Below are positions 22,873 to 34,303 of a stretch of 64,000 nucleotides of DNA, piece by piece. Position 1 is the stretch's first letter. The number at the start of each line of letters is the position of its first letter. The stretch lies in assembly GCA_013368315.1 (NCBI GenBank), contig JAACJM010000020.1, positions 744,001 to 808,000 on the forward strand, given 5' to 3'. A program made the translations under genes and the position numbers. Under the pieces are notes generated by a model. That model had not been told where the DNA came from, did no database searches, and saw only the letters and a list, made by a program, of their open reading frames with translations. This DNA is from Tetrapyrgos nigripes (lineage: Eukaryota > Basidiomycota > Agaricomycetes > Agaricales > Campanellaceae).

Positions 22873-24442
22873 ATGAGACCTATGAAGCTTGCTGTGGTCG
22901 GTGGTGGTCCATCTGCTTTCTATGTTGCGTCAAGAATACTATCTCTCCTGCCCAAGGACAATGTGAACATTCACATTTACGACAGACTATGGGCACCACA
23001 CGGACTCGTCAGGTACGGAGTTGCACCAGATCATCCCGAAGTCAAAGTACGTGCTCTTCAACGCCGTTTCCTGGTCAATGTGACTATCTTTTTTTTTTTT
23101 TTGGCTTGAATAGAATTGCGTTCATAAATTCGACGAGGCAGCAAGAGATCCTCGCTTGAAATTCTTCGGGAATATCAACATAGGAATCAAACCCTCGACC
23201 ACGGTGCCTCGCAGTTTACATCTTCCTTTGAGCGCGTTACTCTCCAATTACACTCACCTACTATTTGCATCTGGATGCACGCTACCAACTCTACATCCTG
23301 CACTGCTTCCTTCATCTTACTGTATACCTGCACTTTCTCTCGTGCATTGGTATACCCAGCATCCTTCTCAACCACCACCACCACCTCTTGAACACGTACA
23401 TCACGTCTCCGTCATCGGTGCAGGCAATGTTTCTCTGGATGTTGCTCGCATGCTACTTTGTCCACCGTCCCATCTCCAATCTTACGATGTCCCGCAGTCT
23501 GTAATGTCTGTGCTCTCGCGTTCTGCAGTGAAGCATGTCTCTATTATAGCTCGTCGTGGCCCGCTAGAAGCAGCTTTCACAACGAAAGAACTACGAGAGC
23601 TAATGTCACTGCCGAACGCCTCCATGCGACCAATCAATCCTAGTCTTCTAGAGGCTCCACCGGGGGTCAAACTCTCGAGACAGCAGTCTAGGATGATGGA
23701 TGTGTTGAAGAAGGGATCTCAAAATGCATGGGGTACTACACCAAGGACGTGGTCTCTCGATTTCTTCCGCTCACCGACAGGTCTCGCATTGCCTCCACCT
23801 GAGAGTCCACGTAATGCCCCAGCTGAGCTGACGTTGGCTCACACAACACTAGCTCCAGATCCTGACAACCCCTCTGTCATGCGTGCTGTACCTACTGGAG
23901 AGACAAGTACATTGTCTACATCACTCGTCGTGACGTCCCTGGGTTTCAAGGCAGATCCAACACCCTTCCCCGATCTTTATGACCCTAAATCCGCACACTT
24001 GCGTGTTCACGCCGGTAGAGTGCTCACAGCGTCGGGAAAACCTCTCAAAAATGTGTATTCATCGGGATGGGCGGCTATGGGTGCAAAAGGTGTGTTGGCG
24101 GCGACAATGATGGATGCATATGCTGTCGCAGACGTGGTTTTGAGTGACTTGATGGATACGGGAGGTGACGTTAGAACAATGGCTGTGACTCCCAATACGG
24201 AGAGCGACGGAGAGCTCGAGATGCAGGAGATAGGCGATGAGGTGTTGAAATTGAGTGCAGAACCGCCGGACATGGAGAAACCGCCGGAGGAGGTCATCAA
24301 TGGTGTTGAAGAGAAAAAGGTAGTGACCTATGATGACTGGAAGAAGATTGAGGCTGAAGAAGTCAAGAGAGGGGACAAGGCAGGAAAGGAACGCGAGCGC
24401 ATGGAGTGGGACGAAGTTCATCAATTCTTGAAGACAAAGTAA
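22873..24442 (+). CDS. ARH1: NADPH:adrenodoxin/ferredoxin oxidoreductase, mitochondrial
   Basis: Two exons (22873-23046, 23114-24442) give 500 residues. The FAD-binding motif VVGGGPSAFYVASRIL is at the N-terminus. LVRYGVAPDHPEVKN and the NADP-binding VIGAGNVSLDVARMLL follow, then the conserved RRGPLEAAFTTKELREL and the late SSGWAAMGAKGVLA. The enzyme passes electrons from NADPH to mitochondrial ferredoxin for iron-sulfur cluster and heme A synthesis. An in-frame stop sits just upstream of the first ATG, so no mitochondrial presequence is visible. Either a small upstream exon exists or targeting is internal. A charged C-terminal extension of about 70 residues goes beyond the core. Confidence 0.92.
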
Positions 24443-24542
24443 CGGGATGAATATTATCATTGCTCGATATAATGTTACACTACAAGAATAGTCATAGATA
24501 ATACAACTCCGCACTGAACAGAACCTGAACGAAGTCTCATTA

Positions 24543-25855
24543 TCATCCCATGAGCTGCGAGACATCTTCTGGCGGGTATTTTGTTTGTGAAAACGTGAGC
24601 AGTCTGGGAAAAAATGTCAATGAAAAGGTTCAAATTAGAGGCCGACGCGACAAACCTTTTCAGACTCTGGATGTACTTTCGGCTGACTTCATCGTTCAGG
24701 ACGTGAGCGACTTGATCAGAAGAAATCTTTTCACGAGCTGAACGCTCGTGAATACTACGGATCGACGTCAGTGGATGGTTGATAAATAGTGAATCAAAGT
24801 GACAACGCACCCAACCATAGTCACGCCAATGGGCCACGGCGCGTTGCCTATGGATAAACGAAGATACGAGTCGTTTGCTTTTTGATATTGACGTTTCTGC
24901 ATATAATGTACGATTTCTGCAATACGAGCCAGCACGTCTGGCGGCATATTCTGTGCGGTTGGAGATAAATTTAATGCTGAATACAAGAAACATGGAAACA
25001 TACCCTCGACCTTAACTGCTTGAACAAAGGTTTGAGGTACTCTGCAGATTGGACTTGGGTAGCGGCAGCAAGTTTTCCTTGCGTTGTGCGTTTTATGTGC
25101 TCTAATGAAACAAATCTGTGTGAACAGTCGCCCATGAAGAATGAAATGCGAAGTACCCGGTCTCTCATCCATTGACTCTTCCCATTCCTTTAGTACACGC
25201 TTGAGGGCGTAGTAGATGAGCGGATAGAGCTTGTCTGGGTCGGTCTTGATGAGTTCCAAATCCAATACGCCCCCATTGTTCTGAACAGACTCATCCTTCT
25301 TCTTTCCTTTGCTGGACTTGCTTTTGAGTTCTCTTTCAACGTTCTCCACGTCCTCGAGAGCTTTCTTAAAGTCATTTTGTCCAGCTTTTTGGTCGTGACC
25401 CTTCTCTTCTATTAGCTCCAGAGCACGCAATCGCAGTCTGCGCTCCTTGTCGGATTCTGCAAAGAGACGGATGGGTTGCCCCTTTGCTCGCAGTCTGCGT
25501 ATGGTTTCTTCGTTGGAGATGTTGAAAGAGGATTCTGGTACTGGAGTGCTTGGCCCGGAAGCAGGTGCGGGTGATTGAGATTGAGTAGACCGAGACGCAG
25601 CCTGTTCTCCAGTAAAGAATTAGGATCTATGTCTGGGAAGAAAAGACAAGGACAACATACTTTGGCTTTTTTGATAGCTTCTGCCTCCTTCTCCTGCCTG
25701 TCAGCAGCCTCTGCTTCTTGTTCTGCTCTGCGTTTCTGTTCCTCTTCTTCGCGTAGGCGTTCTATTTCACCCCTCCGCATGTACTTTGAAGGCCTTTGGA
25801 CATCGGATTCGAGAGCCTTGCGTTTGGAGGCGACCTCTGCGAGTAGACCGTCCAT
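24543..25855 (-). CDS. PRP18: Pre-mRNA splicing factor 18
   Basis: Six exons (25855-25661, 25601-25157, 25101-25004, 24950-24811, 24754-24656, 24603-24543) give 345 residues. The N-terminus is a charged coil. An SFM-type motif follows ([28 protein letters not shown]). The C-terminal Prp18 domain is complete: [57 protein letters not shown] and [18 protein letters not shown], ending DVSQLMG. Prp18 works with Slu7 in the second step of splicing and stabilises 3' splice-site binding. It is divergent from COX12 (103 bases between starts), with a telomere-like box between them. Confidence 0.95.
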
Positions 25856-25897
25856 GTTCGTTCTGGAACAGACGGGCTCGCTCTAGTTCTGCTTACG

Positions 25898-25911
25898 TAG
25901 GGTTAGGGTTA
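25898..25911. promoter_or_regulatory. Telomere-like box (TAGGGTTAGGGTTA)
   Basis: Two TTAGGG-type units lie in the 103-base intergenic segment between the divergent PRP18 and COX12 starts, 42 bases upstream of PRP18 and 47 upstream of COX12. The position suits a shared bidirectional promoter element. Function is inferred from position and from the two other copies in the window. Confidence 0.55.
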
Positions 25912-25958
25912 CTATTTGTTTTCCGACATCGACCGCGCCAACACATCCACCTCCCAAC

Positions 25959-26499
25959 ATGTCTGACAGTGAAGCCAGTGATCTTTCCAGGTCAGTCTCT
26001 CCGGATTCTTTCGGGGTCTTCTTGTTAATTTCTTTGCAGCAAATACGTCCTGAGGACGGTTGGTTTTGACGGTGAGTTGCGTGTCAGTCGTTCTATTTCT
26101 TTCGTTGACCATGGTCTCCAACAGCACGTTTCCCCAATACAAACCAGACTAGAAACTGGTATGCGTGTGCAACCATTTCAGTCAACTCTGTCTAAACCAC
26201 TTGTTTTCCACTTAGCTTCCAAAACTACTGCGACTACTTCAAATGTGTTGCCGCCAAGGGTGAAGACTTTACCCCATGCATGCAGTTCAAGAGGGCATAC
26301 CACTCTCTGTGTCCCAGTGCGTTCAATCCTGTTTCTGCTCTGATAATAGATTACTGACGCGTATTTCCAGATGAATGGGTACGGGTTTTCGTTTTCCTTC
26401 CGAGAGTTGGTTTTCACTCGCTGTTCTTGTTTCATTCAGATTGGCAAGTGGGATGACCAGCGCGAGACTGGCACTTTCCCTGCCTCCTTAGAGCCTTGA
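25959..26499 (+). CDS. COX12: Cytochrome c oxidase subunit 6B
   Basis: Six exons (25959-25990, 26040-26071, 26125-26158, 26216-26316, 26371-26378, 26440-26499) give 88 residues, the normal length. The CHCH residues are conserved (NCFQNYCDYFKCV...CMQFKRAYHSLCP), followed by NEWIGKWDDQRETGTFP. The protein faces the intermembrane space and helps hold the complex IV dimer and cytochrome c site. It enters by Mia40-dependent disulfide trapping and needs no presequence. The fifth exon is only eight bases, so two thirds of the 541-base gene is intron or codon-split junction. Confidence 0.93.
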
Positions 26500-26750
26500 A
26501 GTCGTATTTATATTTACTGCAAGGAAATGTCTGCGTACAATGTAGAGTGTCACGTGAATTGACCTTTCTTTCGTTCCTCGAGCTCCGGTGCTTCTCTGAA
26601 GTCTTCACCTATTGTGTGAAAGCTTGGTCTTCGTTTCGTGTATTGGGATGTGTGGTTTACATGAAGCCTGTCTTATTTCCGGTGCCAGCTTCAAGTTCCG
26701 TGGCCCCTGACCTCATTGCAAACACACCGCAATCTTGAACATTTACCACC

Positions 26751-27977
26751 ATGGACTACTCTCAAGAACCGCCTCATTCCCAACACCTCATCATTCAAGC
26801 AAAGGAGCCCTTCAATGCAGAAGCGCCTACCGATGCTCTAGTGGAATTCGCCATCACACCGGAAGGCCTCGTCTACTGTCGCAATCATGGACCCGTTAGG
26901 GAGTTTGAGGACAGCGAGTACTGTCTTACTGTCAAGGGAAATCGCAAAGAGGTCAAGTTAACTATGGAAGACATTAGATCTCTGTTTCCGAAAGCAGGGA
27001 TCGTTGCTACTCTTCAAGTGCGTCGTATCCGACTTCAATTCGTAGTCCTGACATGGACCTTTTATCAGTGTGCTGGCAATAGACGTAACGAGATGGGTGT
27101 CATCAAGAAAGTCAACGGAGTTGGTTGGGATGCAGGAGTGTTAGCAAACTGTTCATGGAGCGGGGCTAGGCTGAAGGACGTCCTTGAGCACGTTGATATT
27201 GACGTAAAGGACATAAATCATGTCTGCTTTGCTTCATATGCCACACTCTGCCAAGACGATGACTTTTATGGAGCAAGCATTCCTCTTGAATATGCAGAGA
27301 AAGCAGAGAACGATGTTTTGCTCGCGTACGAAGTAAGTTCTGTGTTTTCTTGCAGCACGAAAAGAGGCTCATTGCAGTACTTAGATGAATGACGAACCGC
27401 TGTCGGCCGAGCATGGAGGACCTTTACGCCTCGTAGTCCCAGGGCACTTGGGAGCCAGGTTAGTTTGTATCTTTTGGGTCTTTTCTGGGCTGACAGGCCG
27501 AGCAGATGGGTGAAATGGCTGGACACAATTGTGCTCTCCCCAGACGAATCTCCCAACTTTTATCAGCAACGAGACTACAAGATTCTTCCCCCAGAGATAG
27601 AAACAAAGCAACAGGCAGCGGCTGTCTGGTCCAAATATCCCGCTATGACCGCTCTTCCCCTTAACTCCGTCGTCTGTTCAGTGCTAAAGACGTCTACGAC
27701 TTTACTCGTCAAAGGCTATGCTGTGCCTGGTGGTACAGGCAATGTCAAGTCCGTCGAGGTTACCACAGATGAAGGACGGACGTGGCACGCTGCCAAAATC
27801 ACATACCAGGAAGGTAAATGGAGTTGGACGCTGTGGGAGGCCGAATTGGCGGGTGTGGGAGAGACCGGGTTAGTTTGTAGTCGCGCGATCGATGAAAGTG
27901 GTCGTGTACAGCCCAAGGAAAGTTCCTGGAATCTCCGGGGTGTTGCTTTCGATGCATGGGGTAGAAAAACATACTAG
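26751..27977 (+). CDS. Sulfite oxidase, molybdopterin type
   Basis: Exons 26751-27017, 27069-27332, 27385-27458 and 27506-27977 give 358 residues. The pattern [11 protein letters not shown], then [10 protein letters not shown] with the molybdenum-ligand Cys, [36 protein letters not shown] and a C-terminal dimerisation domain ([17 protein letters not shown]) fits sulfite oxidase. The haem b5 domain of the animal enzyme is absent, as in plant and many fungal forms. The enzyme detoxifies sulfite to sulfate during sulfur amino-acid breakdown. There is no mitochondrial presequence. The C-terminus ends KTY, not a clear peroxisomal signal, so location is open. Confidence 0.9.
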
Positions 27978-28115
27978 ATGTTACTGTAATATACATACTG
28001 CCTGTTCCTGGTGTTAATGGTTGTTGGCCGTATTTCTGACATCCAGTTGCCCATTCATGACATTTGTAAGCATAAAAAACTCTCTTCACCCCAACGTCGT
28101 GAAAAGCAAAACGAT

Positions 28116-30051
28116 ATGCGTATGTTCTAGTCTGGATCTCTTTTTCTCCCTTTTTTCATTTTGTAATGCAGCTCCAAAAAAGCAGAAAGCTCAAAAGCAA
28201 AGTCTTGGTGACTTCTTGGCCAACGAATGTGAGCAGACCGTGATCTTACCTGCCTCGTATTGCATTTACAGAATCATCTTACAGCTCTAGGATCATGGGC
28301 TGATGAGATGGACTCTTTGCCTACGGCTCGTAAGTCGAAGGCTTTCTGATCCACCAGTCCTAATGTTGACCAATGCGATGGGTAGCCGCGATGAGAAATG
28401 ATGATGACCAGGGTCGTTCCAATGATCGCTATGGTCGTCGGGATGACTTTCTATCCAGCCGACGTGAGTTATAACCGTCTTTGTAGCTGTATTTGCACTG
28501 AACAATGTTGCGAAAAGCGGATCGTGCCCCACTACCACCTCGCGAAGAAGTTCCTCTGCCTACTCAACCTCCATACACAGCTTTTATCGGAAACTTGGCG
28601 TTTGATCTCTCTGAAGGAGAATTAGAGGATTTCTTCTCAAGTGCAAGGGTGTGCATCTTCCACCTTTTCAGTCGGGTGTTTAATACTCATTTTATTACTT
28701 ATTCTTTCCGCCTCTCAAAGACAAAATCAGTCAAAATCATCAAGGATAGAGATGATAAACCGAAAGGATTTGGTTATGTGGAATTTGAAGACGTCGAAGG
28801 ACTCAAGGAGGCTCTCACGAAATCTGGCACTGTGAGTTCTCTTATGTTCTCTACAAAGCTTGTCCTGAACGTAACGATCAGGCCCTCAACGGAAGGACCA
28901 TCAGAGTCAGCGTCGCGGAAGCGCGTGAGTAACCGAAGATCACTGCCACTTTATGCTCTAACTCGGTTCCACTACAGCCAAGGAACGCGCTGGTTTCGGT
29001 CCCAGTGGGGATGACGGTAAATTCGAAAATCCCTGGCGTCGGGAAGGCCCATTACCAGATGCACCCTCCCGAGATGGATCTCGCAGGCGTTTCGACTCCA
29101 TGAATAGCGTATCCGAAGGCAACACCGACTGGCGTGCCAGTCTGCGACCTCGTCCAGCCGGCGAAACAGACACTCCTTCTGGTTCCGTAAGACGCAGTCG
29201 CGCTGGCTTTGGTTCCGATATTCCACCCGGAGCAGCTGATAGCCAAGACTCGTGGACGATTGGGAGCAAGTTCAAACCTTCCGAAGACAAGTCTGACAGT
29301 GCACCGGGAAGTAGGTTTGGCAGCATGAGAGGAAGAGGAGATATGCCTCCACCTAGTACCGCCTCAGTGGCTGACGAAGGTGATTGGAGGAGCGCATCAC
29401 GACCTAGGCCTACTACTAGAGGTAGCACATCCCGTACGTCATGTTTTTTGACGAGACGATGATGATTGATGAGATGTCTGTTTTATGCAGCGAATAGCTC
29501 GACACCCCCAACGCCTCAGACCACAAGACGCAAACTCGAACTTTTACCCCGTTCAGGTGCCGGCTCTGCTGTTCCAAGTCCTCTGTCTTCTCCCAAAATG
29601 GGCCCTTCGCCTTCGACCTCCACTCGTTCCAATCCTTTCGGTGCCGCTAGGTGAGCATACTTTACGATCAAGTGCTTACAACTTATCAATGTCGAAATGC
29701 AGACCAGTAGATGTCACTGCTCGTGAAAATGAAGTCACTCAGCGTGTTGAAAAGGAGCGTGAGGCCCAACGTGACAAAATCAGCATGTCAAGAACCAGCT
29801 CGCGAACGGGTACCGAGCGACCACCTATCAGCCGCCAATCAACAAATCCTTCTGCAGTCCCTGCTACCCCATCTTCCCCCAAGCTTCCTCAAACAAAAGT
29901 CATTTCTCCCAACCTTGCCGCCAATGTTCGACCATCTTTCAGCTTTGCCAATGCGGCTGCGAACAAGAACAATTCTCAGGAGAAGAAGCTGGATGAAGAC
30001 AAGGACGAGGTGAACACGGCAGCAGAGAATCTAGCAGAAGTAACCATTTGA
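28116..30051 (+). CDS. TIF3: Translation initiation factor 4B-like RRM protein
   Basis: Ten exons (28116-28119, 28172-28228, 28285-28329, 28386-28463, 28518-28648, 28721-28831, 28882-28924, 28978-29433, 29491-29650, 29703-30051) give 477 residues. The first coding exon is only four bases (ATGC), completed by CTCCAAAA to MPPKKQKAQKQSLGDFL, the usual eIF4B start. An RRM follows (RNP2 AFIGNL, RNP1 KGFGYVEF). After it come Arg/Ser/Gly-rich repeats (DDGKFENPWRREGPLP) and Pro/Ser-rich sequence. eIF4B stimulates the eIF4A helicase during scanning. The first exon rests on one ATG with a strong donor 52 bases before the acceptor. Other starts are possible, but none restores the conserved N-terminus as well. 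Confidence 0.85.
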
Positions 30052-30195
30052 TTGAGCTTGACTAGTGACTACTTACTTACTCCCTATTGGATGGGTCTGT
30101 TGTATTTATCGTTATCTTTCGTATAGCAATGAACTAACTGTATATACCTGAACACTACAAGAAACCCCAGTCTCAGAAAGAAGATACAAAAGAAT

Positions 30196-31369
30196 CTATC
30201 GCCTGTAATTAACGTCAGGATCGATGTACTTCATCCGACCACGACCTGTGGAGACATGTTAGCTTGAATCTTGTGAAACAGCAATCTGACAAACCTTTAA
30301 ACCTGACACCACTAGAGCTCTGCGTTTCTTGCTCGTACTGGCTTTTAACCCTCTCGAGCTCTCGTTTTCGCGCCGCTTCTATCCTTTCTTTCTCCTCACG
30401 TTCCAATCTCGCATCGTACTCTTCTTCGGTCTCGCCTCGTTCATTGACTACAGGTTTCGACTGGTCCTTTTTGACGTCATTCTCCTTGCGTTCACGCTTG
30501 GATCGCTTATGCTTCTTGCGGCGATGCCTCTGCTCCGACTGATCTGAATTTTCAGCACTCTGCGACGATGGGGAACGGGAACGACGCGACTTTCGACGAC
30601 GTGAAGGTTTATGTCTACTTGCTTCTTCGGAATCCGATACCGATGCAGACCGTGACTGGCGCTCAACTATGAGGGGATGTCAGTATGACAGACAACATGG
30701 TGATGACAAACGCACCAGGAGGCGGTGGTGGCTGCTTTTTGCGGAGTTCCAGTTCACCGCAGTTGGAGATGGCAACCGTCGAGATGGGTTTATCCTTTCC
30801 GTCCACTGGGACGTCGACAATCTTTTGAACCACTTCTTCAAATCCACGCAGCACTCTGCCAAAGATGACGTGCTTGCCGTTCAAATGAGGACAGGGACGC
30901 AGGGTGATGAAAAACTGGCTCCCGTTTGTATCGGGCCCTCGATTAGCCATACACAGGAGGGCTTCGCTGTCCAGTGGACGCGAAAGGTCTTCGTCAGGGA
31001 ACATGCCTCCATAGATGGACTCTCCACCAGTTCCATTTCGTTTTGTGAAATCTCCTCCTTGGATCATGAAGTCCTTGATTGACCTATGAATGATCGAGTT
31101 CTTGTAGTATAGCGGGATACCAGAGGGTGTGAGACCCTTTTCGCCTGTACATAGGGCACGAAAACTGGCGTGTATTAGAGAGAGAACACGAGTAGTAGGA
31201 AGTGGCATACTTTTCGCATGTCTTTGGCGCTGTATCGCTGTACAGCTCGAAAATGACCCTAACGACGCGTTATAAGAGATGCAGGAGAGGATTCCAGTGA
31301 TACACACCTTCCAAGTGGCTGATTATCGACAGCAAAATCGAAAAAGACTCGGGGGCGTGTCATTGACAT
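30196..31369 (-). CDS. Nuclear cyclophilin-type peptidyl-prolyl isomerase (PPIG-like)
   Basis: Five exons (31369-31308, 31258-31211, 31164-30716, 30666-30295, 30245-30196) give 326 residues. The first ~170 are a complete cyclophilin domain: [57 protein letters not shown] and [12 protein letters not shown] Lys/Arg/Ser-rich tail follows with RS dipeptides ([13 protein letters not shown]) and a charged helix. Single-domain cyclophilins with such tails (PPIG/CYPG type) are nuclear and associate with splicing or RNA polymerase II. This one probably acts there too. The second ATG, at codon 3, is also possible. Confidence 0.9.
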
Positions 31370-31502
31370 TTGTGATGAAGGAGGTTGGGTCACGAGGTCT
31401 TTTACTGCTATTCCCTACTTCCAGCTTATTGTCTTGCGCCTTTCGTCGTGACGACGAAGGCTCAGCGGCTCAGCGCCGCTCCCATATTCCCTATACCAAA
31501 CC

Positions 31503-32479
31503 ATGAGGCAATTTAATGTTGTTGTCCTTGGAGGTAAGTTGTTGCCTTGTTGTTCGTCTATCCATTGCTATGCTAACAACTTGTTTCTTTGTTCATAGCT
31601 GGAGGAGTAGGAAAGTCTGCCCTCACTGGTACTGTCTCATCTGGTCTGTCGTGATCGAGCCTCTCAACCGCGTACTATTCTAGTCCGTTTTATACGAGAT
31701 ATCTTTGTTGAGAATTACGACCCAACTATTGAAGGTGCGTCTCAACCATGTCTCAGTACTGTCTCACCTCTAATCTTTCACACAGAGGAATACCGCCGCA
31801 CTGTAAATGTTGATGGCGAGTTGTCTTCTGTGCGTCGTGCCCTTCTACTGGCGCAGTCCGTTTCTTATCTTCCCCACTCACGATCGATCGTGTACTTTGT
31901 GTCCGGCTGCAGTTGGAAGTTTTGGATACTGCTGGCGCAGAGCAATTTACGACCCTGAATGAAGTGTACATTAAGGTGCGTTTCCACAGTCGCTGTGCTC
32001 AGATGTAGACGCCTGACAAGCTATTCTTAGGCCGGGAAGGGTTTCGTCCTAGTCTTTAGGCAAGTCTCCTCCGCGGTTTCCTTCTGGATATATGGTTGAC
32101 AAAGACGTCATAGTTTGACTCAAGAAGCGAGCCTGAAGGAAGTGGACCATCTACGAAAGCAGATATATCGCATCAAAGGTGGAGATGCCGTGCGTGATAT
32201 GCTCCTACCGCTTTGCCGCCGACTGATTTTCACCTTCAGCAAACTATTCCTATTGTCGTCGTCGGTACCAAGCTCGATCTTGTGAATGAACGGGAGGTGC
32301 ACCGCAACACCATCCAGTCGTTGGCAAGTCGTTGGAATCTACCCTTCTACGAGACATCCGCCAAGCGTAACTGGCATGTGTCCGAAGTTTTCGAAGATTT
32401 GTTACGACAGATGCGCAGTCGTTATCCGAAAGAGACACCAAAGAACCCCAAGACAGGAAAGAGGTGCATTGTGATGTGA
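31503..32479 (+). CDS. RSR1: Rap1/RSR1-type small GTPase
   Basis: Eight exons (31503-31533, 31599-31628, 31684-31734, 31786-31829, 31913-31975, 32031-32059, 32114-32189, 32240-32479) give 187 residues. The P-loop is GAGGVGKSA, the effector loop YDPTIEEEY, the switch II start DTAGAEQFT, with GTKLDL and ETSAK later. The C-terminus KRCIVM is a CAAX box likely farnesylated because the last residue is Met. Ala-61 replaces the Ras Gln-61, and Rap/Rsr1 proteins also lack Gln there. In yeast this GTPase marks the bud site and polarity; in filamentous fungi it guides hyphal growth. The intron at 32060-32113 begins with GC instead of GT. Confidence 0.93.
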
Positions 32480-32748
32480 CCAACTTCTCATGCCTATTCA
32501 TGCACACGACCTACTTAAAGTACTACTATACTGCTCCCCTTCGAACGAAATTCACGACTTTGGGACCTTTGCTGCATACACCGGGATACCCATCTAGCTT
32601 CGTACATGATTAACATAGATCTATATATTTTGGATGCTTGCTGCGTAGTCTTATTATTTATAATGTTTTACTAGCCCAATTGCTCAATCTACGTATGTAG
32701 TGCACTCGCGTGTGCGTTCTTTTTCTTTCTTTAGCTCACTACGCCCCA

Positions 32749-34258
32749 ATGGAGACTACACTTGCACTCGACGAATATCGTCGCTATGGTAGACAGATGA
32801 TCCTCGACGGATTCGGCCTTGAGGGTGGTTTTCGCAGTACGTTGACATTTTAGCGAACTACTGACATTGTGGCCTGCAGGTCAACTGAAGCTCAAGCGGG
32901 CCTCCGTCATCGTTGTGGGTGCTGGTGGGCTTGGTTGTCCTGCTCTGCAGTATCTGGCAGCCTCAGGAATCGGTAGCTTGAAGAATCTATTTTCAGAAGC
33001 AGTTCCTAATGCCTCCTAATAGGCAAAATTGGCATCATTGACCATGATGTCGTCGAGCTCTCCAACCTACAGCGACAGGTCCTTCATAATGAACAAACAC
33101 TAGACATGCCCAAGGCGCAGTCTGCCGCTCTTGCTCTAAAAAGGTTACCTTTTCTTCCCCTGTGGATTGAGACGAGGCAGGACGCTGAGTGCATTTACAG
33201 GCTTGATTCCAATGCCAATGTAGAGATTATCACACAAGCCCTGGCCCCGGACAACGCTATCGTTCTGTTATCACCGTATGATATCATTCTTGACTGCACC
33301 GATAACCCTCCTACCAGATATCTACTTTCGGACACGGCAGTCGCACTCGGGAAGCCACTCGTAAGTGGTGCTGCTCAGAAATTCGAAGGGCAGCTTTGCA
33401 TCTACAATTTTGGCCCGACGGGACCGTGCTATCGGTGTCTATTCCCCAAACCTCCAGCCCCAGAACATGCGGGTACATGTGAAGAGACTGGTATTCTCGG
33501 AGCCGTGACGGGTATTATTGGAAACCTTCAAGCACTAGAAACGATTAAAATTATAATAGGCCTCCATGGTGAGCTAAATATGCAATCGTTCAATTTCCAA
33601 TGCGCTAATACTATTGTAGATGGTACACCGTCTCTGCTGCTGTTTTCTGCATTGGGTATTCCGCCGTTTAGAACGATAAAGCTCCGTTCTCGTAAACCTA
33701 CATGTCCAGCTTGCGGAGAAGAAGGGCAGAAACTCGGGGAAATAAGCAATATCGATTATGTTCAGTTCTGTGGGGGTGCAGCGCCTGATTGGGAAAAGAG
33801 TGGTTTGGTCGAAGGTAGTCCTGACCGTAGAATATCCGTCAAGGTATGCCAAGAGGGATAATTAGCTTGGCTTATCTGACGGACGAAACAGGATCTCAAG
33901 ATGACCATGGACGACAATACCGTCAAAAAGAGAATCATTGACGTTCGGTCCGCGACTGAGTTTGGGATCTGTCACCTCCCAGATTCCACTAGTAAGTGCC
34001 AATGGTTACGCTACCCTTGGTTATCTTCGTCTGACCTGCGAATCAGACGTTCCGTTGAAAATTCTCGTCAGCGATCCACATGCGTATCTCCCTGACGCTG
34101 AAACGCCGACATACATTGTTTGCAGATTAGGGAACGACTCGCAGATTGCAGCAGACGCTCTGCAGAGTGTTTGCCCGGAGAAATTTACGGTGAAGGATGT
34201 GATCGGTGGTCTGAGAGCGTGGTCGAAGCATGTAGATGTCAATTTTCCAGTGTATTGA
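32749..34258 (+). CDS. UBA4: Ubiquitin-like activating enzyme UBA4 (MOCS3), E1-rhodanese fusion
   Basis: Six exons (32749-32824, 32880-32972, 33023-33568, 33620-33843, 33892-33991, 34047-34258) give 416 residues. The ThiF/E1 domain has [12 protein letters not shown], the nucleotide loop [34 protein letters not shown], zinc ligands (CYRCLFP, CPAC) and the adenylation-site Cys region [13 protein letters not shown]. The C-terminal rhodanese domain has [16 protein letters not shown] and the catalytic Cys in [13 protein letters not shown]4 adenylates and thiolates Urm1 for tRNA wobble thiolation and also serves molybdopterin synthase. The downstream minus-strand gene converges with a 45-base gap. 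Confidence 0.93.
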
Positions 34259-34303
34259 AGGACGTATCTAAATGATAACAAAATCCGTAGACACTATGAT
34301 AAA

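Noticed and set aside
22740..23159. Long frame across the start of ARH1
   Set aside because: It is in a different phase from the conserved FAD motif.
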